Part shown: in pieces, positions 35,174 through 41,626 of the stretch
Numbering within the stretch: position 1 is the stretch's first letter
How the letters are laid out: each line of letters opens with the position of its first letter
Source: Mycobacterium sp. ACS1612
GTDB lineage: Bacteria > Actinomycetota > Actinomycetes > Mycobacteriales > Mycobacteriaceae
Length of the DNA: 64,000 nucleotides
Assembly (NCBI RefSeq): GCF_001667505.1
Contig: NZ_LZHZ01000056.1
Location: 31,868 to 95,867 of the forward strand
Reading direction: 5' to 3'
The notes under the pieces: generated by a model
What the model was told of the DNA's origin: nothing
Databases searched by the model: none
What the model saw: only the letters and a program-made list of their open reading frames with translations
Translations under genes and position numbers: made by a program

Positions 35174-35194
35174 CGCCAATCGTGTTGGCCTTCG

Positions 35195-35383
35195 TCAATA
35201 TTGGTGCACCTCGCAGGCGCAGTACATGTTCCGGCACGTGTAGCAGGCAGGCATCCCCCTGCACCGAGGGCAGACCTCGCAGTTCACTGGCGCGGCATGT
35301 CGAGCGGCATCCACCGACGCGTACGCCTCGCCGCAATGGTGACACGGCGGCCGCGCGGTGCCGCGATCCTGTTCGGTGACCAT
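35195..35383 (-). CDS. cysteine-rich mini-protein, last gene of the PQQ operon
   Basis: 62 residues with nine cysteines and several histidines: CHHC, CEVCPRC, CYTC and CAC, the spacing of zinc-ribbon or metal-binding mini-proteins. No signal peptide. It starts 11 bases after the stop of the MntP-like gene, on the same strand, so it is probably the end of the PQQ transcript. I do not recognise the family. Metal storage or delivery for the dehydrogenase would fit the setting but is speculation. Confidence 0.65.
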   Translation of the reverse strand: MVTEQDRGTARPPCHHCGEAYASVDAARHAAPVNCEVCPRCRGMPACYTCRNMYCACEVHQY

Positions 35384-35394
35384 GTCGTTCGGCC

Positions 35395-35934
35395 TCACGC
35401 CCGGACCACCATGAGGATGGACAACCCCATGAGCACCATGCCACCGAACAGATCCGTGCGGATCCGCACCTTGCTCGCCGCGAGTCTGCCCACCGTCAGG
35501 CCGACCCCGGACATGATCAGGGTGACCGACCCGCAAACCACGGCGACCAGCCCCGGCGTCGCCCCCACCACGCCGAGGCTCGCCCCGGCGAATAGGTTGT
35601 CCAGGCTCAGCGGCAACGGCATCCCGAGGATCGCCACCGGGTGGTCGAGGTCGCCGGGCTCTTCGGTGCGGATGGCGTGGATCACCAGATAGAGCGCATA
35701 GGCGCCCAGCGCGGCCGCCCCGATGTACTCCGCCGTGTCGCCGATGCGGTCGCCGACGAGGTTGCCGAGATAGACGCCGATCAACGGAGCCAGGGCATCA
35801 CACGCGCTGAACACGAAGGCGGCCTGCATGATTCGGCGCCACGGTGGCTTGGTCGTCCCCAGCCCGATGGATGACTGGAAGTTGTCGAGACTGAGCACGA
35901 ACGCGATCGGGATCAGCGCGAACAGCGAGTTCAT
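35395..35934 (-). CDS. MntP-like metal transporter in the PQQ operon
   Basis: 179 residues, six hydrophobic helices. Two inverted halves each carry a Leu-Asp-Asn motif in the membrane (VLSLDNFQSSIGLG and LPLSLDNLFAGASLG), matching the paired acidic motifs of MntP manganese exporters. The start overlaps the pqqE stop (ATGA), so it is coupled to PQQ synthesis. MntP proteins export Mn2+; here a role in handling the cation of the PQQ enzyme (Ca2+ or a lanthanide) or in keeping manganese low is possible. Family placement is fairly secure; the cation is not. Confidence 0.72.
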   Translation of the reverse strand: MNSLFALIPIAFVLSLDNFQSSIGLGTTKPPWRRIMQAAFVFSACDALAPLIGVYLGNLVGDRIGDTAEYIGAAALGAYALYLVIHAIRTEEPGDLDHPVAILGMPLPLSLDNLFAGASLGVVGATPGLVAVVCGSVTLIMSGVGLTVGRLAASKVRIRTDLFGGMVLMGLSILMVVRA

Positions 35935-37058
35935 GCCCCCACCCCCGGCGTCGCGATCGACGCCTTGCCGCCCGGATTCGGCCGCGGAATGAGCACGCCA
36001 GACGTACGTGTCGGGTCGTTGGCCTCGGCCACCGCGGCCGCGACGAGCCCGTGGTCAGCGGAGAGGTGGCAGACCGGGTCGGTGCGGGCGGCGTCGCCGG
36101 TGAGCGCGAAGGCCTGGCACCGGCAGCCGCCGAAGTCGATGCTCCTGCGTTCGCAACTGCGGCACGGATCCGGCATCCACGCTTCACCGCGGAACCGCGT
36201 GAACAACGGCGACTCGGCCCAGATCCACTCGAGGGTGTGCTCGCGCACACTGGCCCGGGGCAACTCGTGGCCGCGGACCAGTTCCTGGGCCGCCGGACAC
36301 GGTAGCGCGTCACCGTTGGGAACCACCGTGAGCTGGCGGCGGGCCCAGCCGTCCATACATGGCTTGGGGTAACGGCTGTAGTAATCCGGGATCACGTAGA
36401 TGATCTCCATCCGGTCCCCGAGCCGCTCTTTGGTGGCCAGGACGACCGACTGCGATTGCTGCAACTGGTCTCTGCTCGGTAGCAACTCGGCTCGGTTGGT
36501 CCCCGCCCAGCCGTAGTACTGCGTGTTGGCGAGCTCGATCCGGTCGGCGCCCAGATCCTCTGCCATGTCGAGGATTCCGCCGATCCGATCGATGTTCATG
36601 CGGTGGAGGACGACGTTGAGGGTGAGTGGCCAGCCCAACTTCTTCACCAACCGCGCGGCCACCAGCTTGCGTTCGAACGATGCGGTGCCTGCGATGCGAT
36701 CGGACATGGCCTTTTCGTCGGCCTGAATGCTGACCTGCACGTGGTCGAGTCCCGCGTCGCGTAGTTGTTCGGCGCGACGGGTGGAGAAGCCCAGCCCGCT
36801 GGTGATCAGATTCGTGTACAGGCCAAGCTGATTGGCGCATCCCACCAGCTCGACGATGTCGTGACGCTGCATCGGCTCTCCGCCGGAGAAGTGCACCTGC
36901 AGCACCCCGAGTTCGGCGGCCTCGACAAGAACCCGTTGCCATTCCTCTGTCGTCAACTCATCGCGATAGTCATCGAGCGCAAGCGGATTGGAGCAATAGG
37001 GGCAGTGCAGCGGGCAGGCGTAGGTGAGCTCGGCGAGCAATGCGAACGGTCTATCCAT
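35931..37058 (-). CDS. pqqE: PqqA peptide cyclase (radical SAM)
   Basis: 375 residues. The radical-SAM cluster is CPLHCPYC (Cys15, Cys19, Cys22), then GGEP, and the PqqE-specific ANTQYYGWAGTNRAELLP. The SPASM region holds the auxiliary-cluster cysteines (CMDGW, PCPAAQ, CRSCERRSIDFGGCRC). PqqE makes the C-C bond between the Glu and Tyr of PqqA, held by PqqD. A strong GGAGGT lies five bases before the ATG inside pqqD. The last 25 residues are a Pro/Gly tail. Mycofactocin MftC was considered, but the ANTQYYGWAGTNRA motif and the flanking genes settle PqqE. Confidence 0.95.
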   Translation of the reverse strand: MDRPFALLAELTYACPLHCPYCSNPLALDDYRDELTTEEWQRVLVEAAELGVLQVHFSGGEPMQRHDIVELVGCANQLGLYTNLITSGLGFSTRRAEQLRDAGLDHVQVSIQADEKAMSDRIAGTASFERKLVAARLVKKLGWPLTLNVVLHRMNIDRIGGILDMAEDLGADRIELANTQYYGWAGTNRAELLPSRDQLQQSQSVVLATKERLGDRMEIIYVIPDYYSRYPKPCMDGWARRQLTVVPNGDALPCPAAQELVRGHELPRASVREHTLEWIWAESPLFTRFRGEAWMPDPCRSCERRSIDFGGCRCQAFALTGDAARTDPVCHLSADHGLVAAAVAEANDPTRTSGVLIPRPNPGGKASIATPGVGA

Positions 37059-37341
37059 GATTTACCTCCATGCCGTGTTTGGCGACGAGATCTGCCAGGA
37101 ACCGGCGGACTTCTCCGTTGATGCGCGCATCGTCGACCCGGGAGTACCGACTCTGCAGTTCGGACTGGATCTCGGCGACGGTCCGCCGGCCGTCGCACAG
37201 CTCAACAATCGCGGCGCCGGTGTCGTTGACGACCCAGACCGTCTCCGGCGACAGCAGCGCGTGTTGTCCGCGCGCCGCGTCATATCTCATCCGGACATGC
37301 GGCGCCAGGCGGGGCCGCGCGGAGTCATCGATGCGGGCCAT
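37051..37341 (-). CDS. pqqD: PqqD peptide chaperone
   Basis: 96 residues, typical PqqD: RPRLAPHVRMRYDAARGQHA, then LLSPETVWVVNDTGAAIVEL and CDGRRTVAEIQSEL. This winged-helix RRE-type fold binds the PqqA peptide and presents it to PqqE. The ATG lies inside the end of pqqC (17-base overlap), and the gene's end overlaps the pqqE start by eight bases. The compact layout points to one transcript. Confidence 0.92.
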   Translation of the reverse strand: MARIDDSARPRLAPHVRMRYDAARGQHALLSPETVWVVNDTGAAIVELCDGRRTVAEIQSELQSRYSRVDDARINGEVRRFLADLVAKHGMEVNHG

Positions 37342-38020
37342 AAGCCTGGTCGATGGCATCGAGCATGCTCCACAGCACGTCGCACTTGAAGGACAGCGCC
37401 GCGAGCGCCGCTGCCTGCGTCTCTTCCGTGGTGCAGTGCTTGCGCACCACTTCGAGACCGTGTTCGGAGTCTCTGGGCGCCTGGGTGATTCGAGACCGGA
37501 AGTAGGCGAGCCCGCGAGGATCGATCCAGGTGTAGTGACGTTCGAATGCGGCAAGCCGGTCGGCCATCAGGTCAGGCGCGAAGAGCTCGGTCAGTGAGGA
37601 GGCTACCGCCTCGACCCACGGCCGGGTTCGCGTGAATGTGACGTAGGCATCGACGGCGAAGCGCACGCCAGGGAGGAGGTGTCGTTCATCCTCGATCTCC
37701 TCGCGGGTCAGGCCGACGGCCTCACCGAGACGCAGCCACGACTCGATCCCTCCGGATCCTTCGGTCGTGCCGTCGTGGTCGATGATGCGCTGGACCCACC
37801 GGCGGCGCACCTCCCTGTCCGGACAACTACTGAGAATCGCGCCGTCCTTCCGAGGGATGTTCGATTGGTAATAAAAGCGATTGGCGACCCAACCCCGGAT
37901 CTCCTCCCGACTCGATCCGCCCTCGTTCATCCGCCGATGGAACGGATGCTGGTGGTGGTAGTGCTTGGCGTGCGCACGCAGCGCTTCCTCGAATTCATCG
38001 GGGGCCAACGGTGTTGTCAT
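37325..38020 (-). CDS. pqqC: pyrroloquinoline-quinone synthase
   Basis: 231 residues, normal length. PqqC is a cofactor-less oxidase that completes ring closure and the eight-electron oxidation of the last intermediate. Family marks seen: HPFHRRMNEGG, WVANRFYYQSNIPRKDGAI, IDHDG and FAPDLMADRLAAFERHYTWID. GAGGAGCG precedes the ATG. It starts eight bases after pqqB. Confidence 0.95.
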   Translation of the reverse strand: MTTPLAPDEFEEALRAHAKHYHHQHPFHRRMNEGGSSREEIRGWVANRFYYQSNIPRKDGAILSSCPDREVRRRWVQRIIDHDGTTEGSGGIESWLRLGEAVGLTREEIEDERHLLPGVRFAVDAYVTFTRTRPWVEAVASSLTELFAPDLMADRLAAFERHYTWIDPRGLAYFRSRITQAPRDSEHGLEVVRKHCTTEETQAAALAALSFKCDVLWSMLDAIDQAYGPHR

Positions 38021-38028
38021 ATCGCTCC

Positions 38029-38931
38029 TCAGATCTGTAACTCCAGCCCGTCCTCGGCGACCTCCATGCCGTGCCGGTCGAGGATCCGCCGTTCCGGAGA
38101 ATCCTCGAGCAGGATCGGATTGGTGTTGTTGATGTGGATGTAGACCTTGCGCTCGATGGGCAGCGGCGACAGTAGTTCCAAGCTGCCGCCATTGCCGTCG
38201 ATTGGCACATGTCCCATGGCGCGTGAGGTCTTGCTGGCCAAGCCGAGGCGAGGCATTTCGTCGTCCCGCCAGCAGGTCCCGTCGACCAGCAGGCCCGAGC
38301 AGTCGGCCAGTTCGTCGAGCACGTCGGGGGTGAGCTGCTGCACGCACGGTAGGTAGACCAGGCTGCGGCCACTGTGGGTGTCGGTGATGCGGTAGCCAAC
38401 GACTCGGCCGTGGGCCGCCGCCCCGGGGAACCGCATCCGCTTGTCAGTAGGGACGTCGAATGCCCGGTACAACAACCCATTTGCCCCGTTGCCGAGCGGC
38501 ACCTCGGCGCCGGGCAGCACCGGCTGCCACTTGACCGGGCAGTACGCCTCGAGCGTCTTCAGTATCCCGGAGCCGGCGGTCAACGTCTCGTGCACCGATT
38601 CGGTCGCGTGCACCTCAAGACCGCTGGCCTCCCGCATCAACAACAGGCCCAGCGTGTGATCGAGCTCGGCGTCGGTGAGCAGAACGGACTGCAGCCGCAC
38701 CATTCGACCTTCGTCGGGATGCAGGTCGCCGAAGGAATCGATCTGCGACTGGATGTCCGGTGAGGCGTTGAACAGGAACCAGTGCTTCCGGTCAGCGCTG
38801 ACTGCGATCGACGACTGGGAGCGTCGGACAGCGGGCCGCGAGCCGCAACGCACTGCGCGACAAGGGGGGCAGGTGCAGTTCCACTGCGGAAACCCTCCGC
38901 CGGCCGCTGATCCCAGCACGCGCACCCACAC
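38029..38931 (-). CDS. pqqB: PqqB, metallo-beta-lactamase-fold PQQ biosynthesis enzyme
   Basis: 300 residues. Opening VRVLGSAAGGGFPQWNC, the CTCPPC zinc-type cluster, LLTDAELDHTLGLL and NNTNPIL are all PqqB marks. PqqB is reported as an iron-dependent hydroxylase of the tyrosine-derived ring. GTG start with GGAGGG upstream. It is separated from pqqA by a 73-bp gap holding a strong hairpin. No pqqF/pqqG-type protease gene lies in the operon, so excision of the crosslinked dipeptide must depend on a protease encoded elsewhere. Confidence 0.95.
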   Translation of the reverse strand: MWVRVLGSAAGGGFPQWNCTCPPCRAVRCGSRPAVRRSQSSIAVSADRKHWFLFNASPDIQSQIDSFGDLHPDEGRMVRLQSVLLTDAELDHTLGLLLMREASGLEVHATESVHETLTAGSGILKTLEAYCPVKWQPVLPGAEVPLGNGANGLLYRAFDVPTDKRMRFPGAAAHGRVVGYRITDTHSGRSLVYLPCVQQLTPDVLDELADCSGLLVDGTCWRDDEMPRLGLASKTSRAMGHVPIDGNGGSLELLSPLPIERKVYIHINNTNPILLEDSPERRILDRHGMEVAEDGLELQI

Positions 38932-38963
38932 GACAGATCATTCCCTCCACCGGGTCAGCGACC

Positions 38964-38992
38964 GGGCGCCGAGCCGTTTCGGCCCGGCGCCC
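38964..38992 (-). terminator. stable hairpin between pqqA and pqqB
   Basis: Stem of 12 pairs with one A-C mismatch around a three-base loop: GGGCGCCG pairs with CGGCGCCC, then GCCG with CGGC. It starts 13 bases after the pqqA stop and has no U-tract. It probably acts as a partial terminator or RNA-stabilising stem giving more pqqA than downstream message, as known for other pqq operons. Confidence 0.6.
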
Positions 38993-39004
38993 CGTCGCGA
39001 TCGA

Positions 39005-39115
39005 CTATCTAGCTTCGTCCAAGATGGCCACGTAGGCGGTCACCTCGGCGGACACCCGGATCTGCGTGGCCGTCGGGGACTCCCACTTCTGCGGAGTGCT
39101 GGTCTGTTTCTCCAT
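39005..39115 (-). CDS. pqqA: PQQ precursor peptide PqqA
   Basis: 36-codon gene starting at the ATG at 39115 and ending in TAG at 39005. The peptide holds the essential Glu-x-x-x-Tyr in SAEVTAYVA (Glu24 and Tyr28), the two residues PqqE joins to build PQQ. The surrounding QKWESPTATQIRVS and the short C-terminal tail match the family. Ribosome site GGAAGAGAGA lies ahead of the ATG. It sits 46 bp after the alcohol dehydrogenase gene. It is too short for ordinary gene calling and easily missed. Confidence 0.95.
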   Translation of the reverse strand: MEKQTSTPQKWESPTATQIRVSAEVTAYVAILDEAR

Positions 39116-39161
39116 GCTGTTCTCTCTTCCTGTCGGTTGTGGATGGTGCTGCGGATGGAAA

Positions 39162-40847
39162 TCAGTCAGGCAGGGCGAAGGCGATCAACGCGCTGCCGTG
39201 GCCCGCGCCGAGCATTCCCGGCAGGATGCCTTCGAGCCAGCCACCCCAGCCGACCGGCACGACGACGTACTGCTTGCCGTTGACGCTGTAGGTCGAGCAG
39301 CTGCCATGATGTCCACTGCCGCAGTTGAATTCCCACAGCTTCTCGCCGGTGTTGGCGTCGAGAGCGGCGAACTCACCGGTCGGCGTGCCTGCGAACACCA
39401 GGTCACCCGCGGTGGCGAGCACCGAAGCGGCCATCGGGTAGTCGAGGCGCCAGCGCCACTTCTCCTCACCGTGCGAATCGAAGGCGCTGACCGAGCCGGC
39501 CATGTCATCGATGTCCACCTGAACGGCGGCGCCCCAGTACGGAATGCCCTCCTTGAACTCACGGCGACGACGGGTGGCGGTGGCGCCGACGTCGGCGACG
39601 GGCACGTAGAACATATCCGTCTTCGGGCTGTAGGCCGCGTGCGTCCACTCCTTCGCACCGGCCGGGCCGGGATAGAAGTGGACCGGCTCACCCTCCTTGT
39701 CCGGGTACTTGCGCGGAGTCACCTTGCCGTCTCGGGTGATGACGCCCCAGTCGATCCGGTCCACGAACGGAGTCACGTGCTGCAACTCGCCGTTGGTGCG
39801 GTCCAGCACGAAGAAATACCCGTTCTTGTCGAAATGTCCCAGCAGCTTCTTGCCGTCCCGCTCGAACAGGATCATTTCCATCGTGGAGTCGTAGTCCCAC
39901 AAGTCATGTGGCGTGAATTGGTAGTGCCACTTGATCTCGCCGGTGTCGACATCGAGCGCCACGACACAGTCGGTGTAGAGGTTGTCGCCCTCACGCACGG
40001 CGCCGTCGAAGTCGGGCGCTGGGTTCCCTGTCCCTGCGTAGTACAGGTTCGTGTCGGGATCGAACGCCCCGGTGACCCAGTGATTCGCGCCGCCGCGCTG
40101 CCAGGCCTCGCCGTCGGCCGGCCAAGTCTCGGAGCCCGGTTCGCCCGGCTTTGGCACGGTGTAGGTGCGCCACAGATGCTCACCGGTCTTCTGGTCCCAG
40201 CAGTCGATATGGCCACGCACGCCGAACTCACCGCCGGAGCTACCGGTGATGACGGTGTTCTTGACGGCCAGCGGAGCGATTGTTGCGCTCTCGCCCGCGC
40301 GCACATCACCAATCGTCTTTTCCCACACCGTCTTTCCATTGGTGGCGTCCAGCGCGACCAGGTGGGCATTCGGTGTCACGAAGTAGACGTTGCCGTTCGC
40401 CACCGCGCAGCCGCGGTTGACGTTGCCGCAGCAGAGTGAGACATCGAACGGAGTTGCGTGCTTGTAGCGCCAGAGTTGCTGGCCATTCGTCGCGTCGAGC
40501 GCCCAGACCCAACCGTCCCAGCCGGTGACGTACATGACGCCGTCCACGACAAGCGGGCACGCCTCGAACGCGTAGGTCGTGGCACCCGCCATTTGTCCGG
40601 ACGCGCCGGCCTGGAACATCCATGCCGGGCCGATGCGCTTGACGTTCTCCGTGTTGATCTGGTCCAACAGGCTGTACCGCTGGCCGTCATAGGCGCCGTA
40701 GTAGGTGAGCCAGTTGTGTGACTCCGAACGCGCGTCGAGAAGGCGCTCGTAGTTGACGTTTGTTGCCACCGCGGGTGCGGTTCCGGGGATGGGGCTCAGC
40801 GCTGACTGGTCGATCGCCTCGCCTGCGTCCACGTATTCGACGGTCAT
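39162..40847 (-). CDS. PQQ-dependent alcohol dehydrogenase, lanthanide-type, no signal peptide
   Basis: 561 residues, eight-bladed propeller quinoprotein. Marks: vicinal cysteines Cys139-Cys140 (SLCCGN), repeated tryptophan-docking motifs (DATNGQQLWRY, DATNGKTVWEK), and catalytic Asp318 in HDLWDYDS. The residue two further on is Asp320; an Asp there marks lanthanide-binding XoxF/PedH-type enzymes, while calcium enzymes have Ala or Ser. The ATG at 40847 is preferred because GGAAGG lies seven bases upstream; the ATG at 40853 is too close. The N-terminus (MTVEYVDAGEAIDQS) shows no Sec or Tat signal, although almost all known relatives are periplasmic. Confidence 0.9.
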   Translation of the reverse strand: MTVEYVDAGEAIDQSALSPIPGTAPAVATNVNYERLLDARSESHNWLTYYGAYDGQRYSLLDQINTENVKRIGPAWMFQAGASGQMAGATTYAFEACPLVVDGVMYVTGWDGWVWALDATNGQQLWRYKHATPFDVSLCCGNVNRGCAVANGNVYFVTPNAHLVALDATNGKTVWEKTIGDVRAGESATIAPLAVKNTVITGSSGGEFGVRGHIDCWDQKTGEHLWRTYTVPKPGEPGSETWPADGEAWQRGGANHWVTGAFDPDTNLYYAGTGNPAPDFDGAVREGDNLYTDCVVALDVDTGEIKWHYQFTPHDLWDYDSTMEMILFERDGKKLLGHFDKNGYFFVLDRTNGELQHVTPFVDRIDWGVITRDGKVTPRKYPDKEGEPVHFYPGPAGAKEWTHAAYSPKTDMFYVPVADVGATATRRRREFKEGIPYWGAAVQVDIDDMAGSVSAFDSHGEEKWRWRLDYPMAASVLATAGDLVFAGTPTGEFAALDANTGEKLWEFNCGSGHHGSCSTYSVNGKQYVVVPVGWGGWLEGILPGMLGAGHGSALIAFALPD

Positions 40848-40868
40848 CTTCATTCCTTCCTATGGACT

Positions 40869-41330
40869 CTATGGACGAGGCTGATCGGGACGGTCGAGAC
40901 GGGCCTCTGGCGGCACCTCGCCGAGAACGACGATGGCGGCGGTCAATCCGCGTCCTTCGTCGTTGCCGCCCGGGGAGCTGTACCAGTAGTAACCGGGGCC
41001 GTCGAGGTTCAGTTTGGCCCTGCCCTTCGAGTGGTTCAGCAGCCAGAGGAACTTCCTGTCACCATTGCTCGGAAACAAAGCCGCGTGCGTGTTCTTGTCG
41101 TCGTTGATGACCGTGAGTTCGATGTCACCGCCGTGCGGCATGACCAAAATCGCGGGATCCCAGCAGAGTTCGTCCTCCCTGATCCGGATCGTTGCCTCCA
41201 TCGTGCCGTCGGGCCGCTCGGTGGCTTCCGCTATGGAGCCAGTACCGAGAACGCGGCCAAGGGCCGCGTGGTTCTGTTTATCCAAGCCGAGCTCACGCAG
41301 TACGTCGGGTCGTTCCTTAGCCGTCGTCAT
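40869..41330 (-). CDS. cupredoxin-fold protein lacking copper ligands, PQQ operon
   Basis: 153 residues from the ATG at 41330 with AGAAGGAGG upstream. The second half is a cupredoxin-like beta-sandwich (ILVMPHGGDIELTVINDD, NTHAALFP, GPGYYWYSSPGG, LTAAIVVLGE). In true cupredoxins the last loop is Tyr-x-Tyr-Cys-x-x-x-Gly-His; here it reads YWYSSPGGNDEGRG, so Cys, His and Met are gone and only the first His remains. No signal peptide. It opens the PQQ operon directly before the dehydrogenase and may be its cytosolic partner, electron-transfer docking protein or chaperone. Function unproven. Confidence 0.7.
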   Translation of the reverse strand: MTTAKERPDVLRELGLDKQNHAALGRVLGTGSIAEATERPDGTMEATIRIREDELCWDPAILVMPHGGDIELTVINDDKNTHAALFPSNGDRKFLWLLNHSKGRAKLNLDGPGYYWYSSPGGNDEGRGLTAAIVVLGEVPPEARLDRPDQPRP

Positions 41331-41626
41331 TGGATCTAACCTCCTTCTGAAGAGACATCTCCCAGTTGATGCGCGAAAGCCATTCAACGACGTATTCGAT
41401 TGGCCGCGATCGCTTTCACGATTGGGAACGTTGGTATGGACTAACTGTTCAGGTCATTCGCTGGTTCTGAATTGTTGCGAAATACCCGGTATCACAGAGC
41501 AATTCGCTGGCCCGGACGTCTGGTTCGGGCCTGCGAGAACTTTATGCCTGCTGAACTCATGCGTACAGGTATGACCGTCAGAGGGTCACACTGTGCCGTT
41601 CACACGCTGAAAGGCGCCGTTCGTAC
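41331..41626. other. PQQ operon promoter region
   Basis: A 296-bp gap with lower GC than its surroundings and no gene. It must hold the leftward PQQ promoter. Inverted repeat GAATTG/CAATTC lies at 41469-41474 and 41500-41505. The 9-mer AACGTTGGT at 41427-41435 fits the general LytTR-binding consensus, with a weaker ACTGTTCAG at 41444. No clear -10/-35 pair stands out. Confidence 0.4.

Noticed and set aside
35931..37341. A mycofactocin (MftB/MftC) reading of the radical-SAM and small peptide-binding proteins.
   Set aside because: PqqE-specific ANTQYYGWAGTNRA, PqqC, PqqB and a PqqA with EVTAY are all adjacent; no mftA-type peptide exists. The mycofactocin-type SDR at 30632 is separate.
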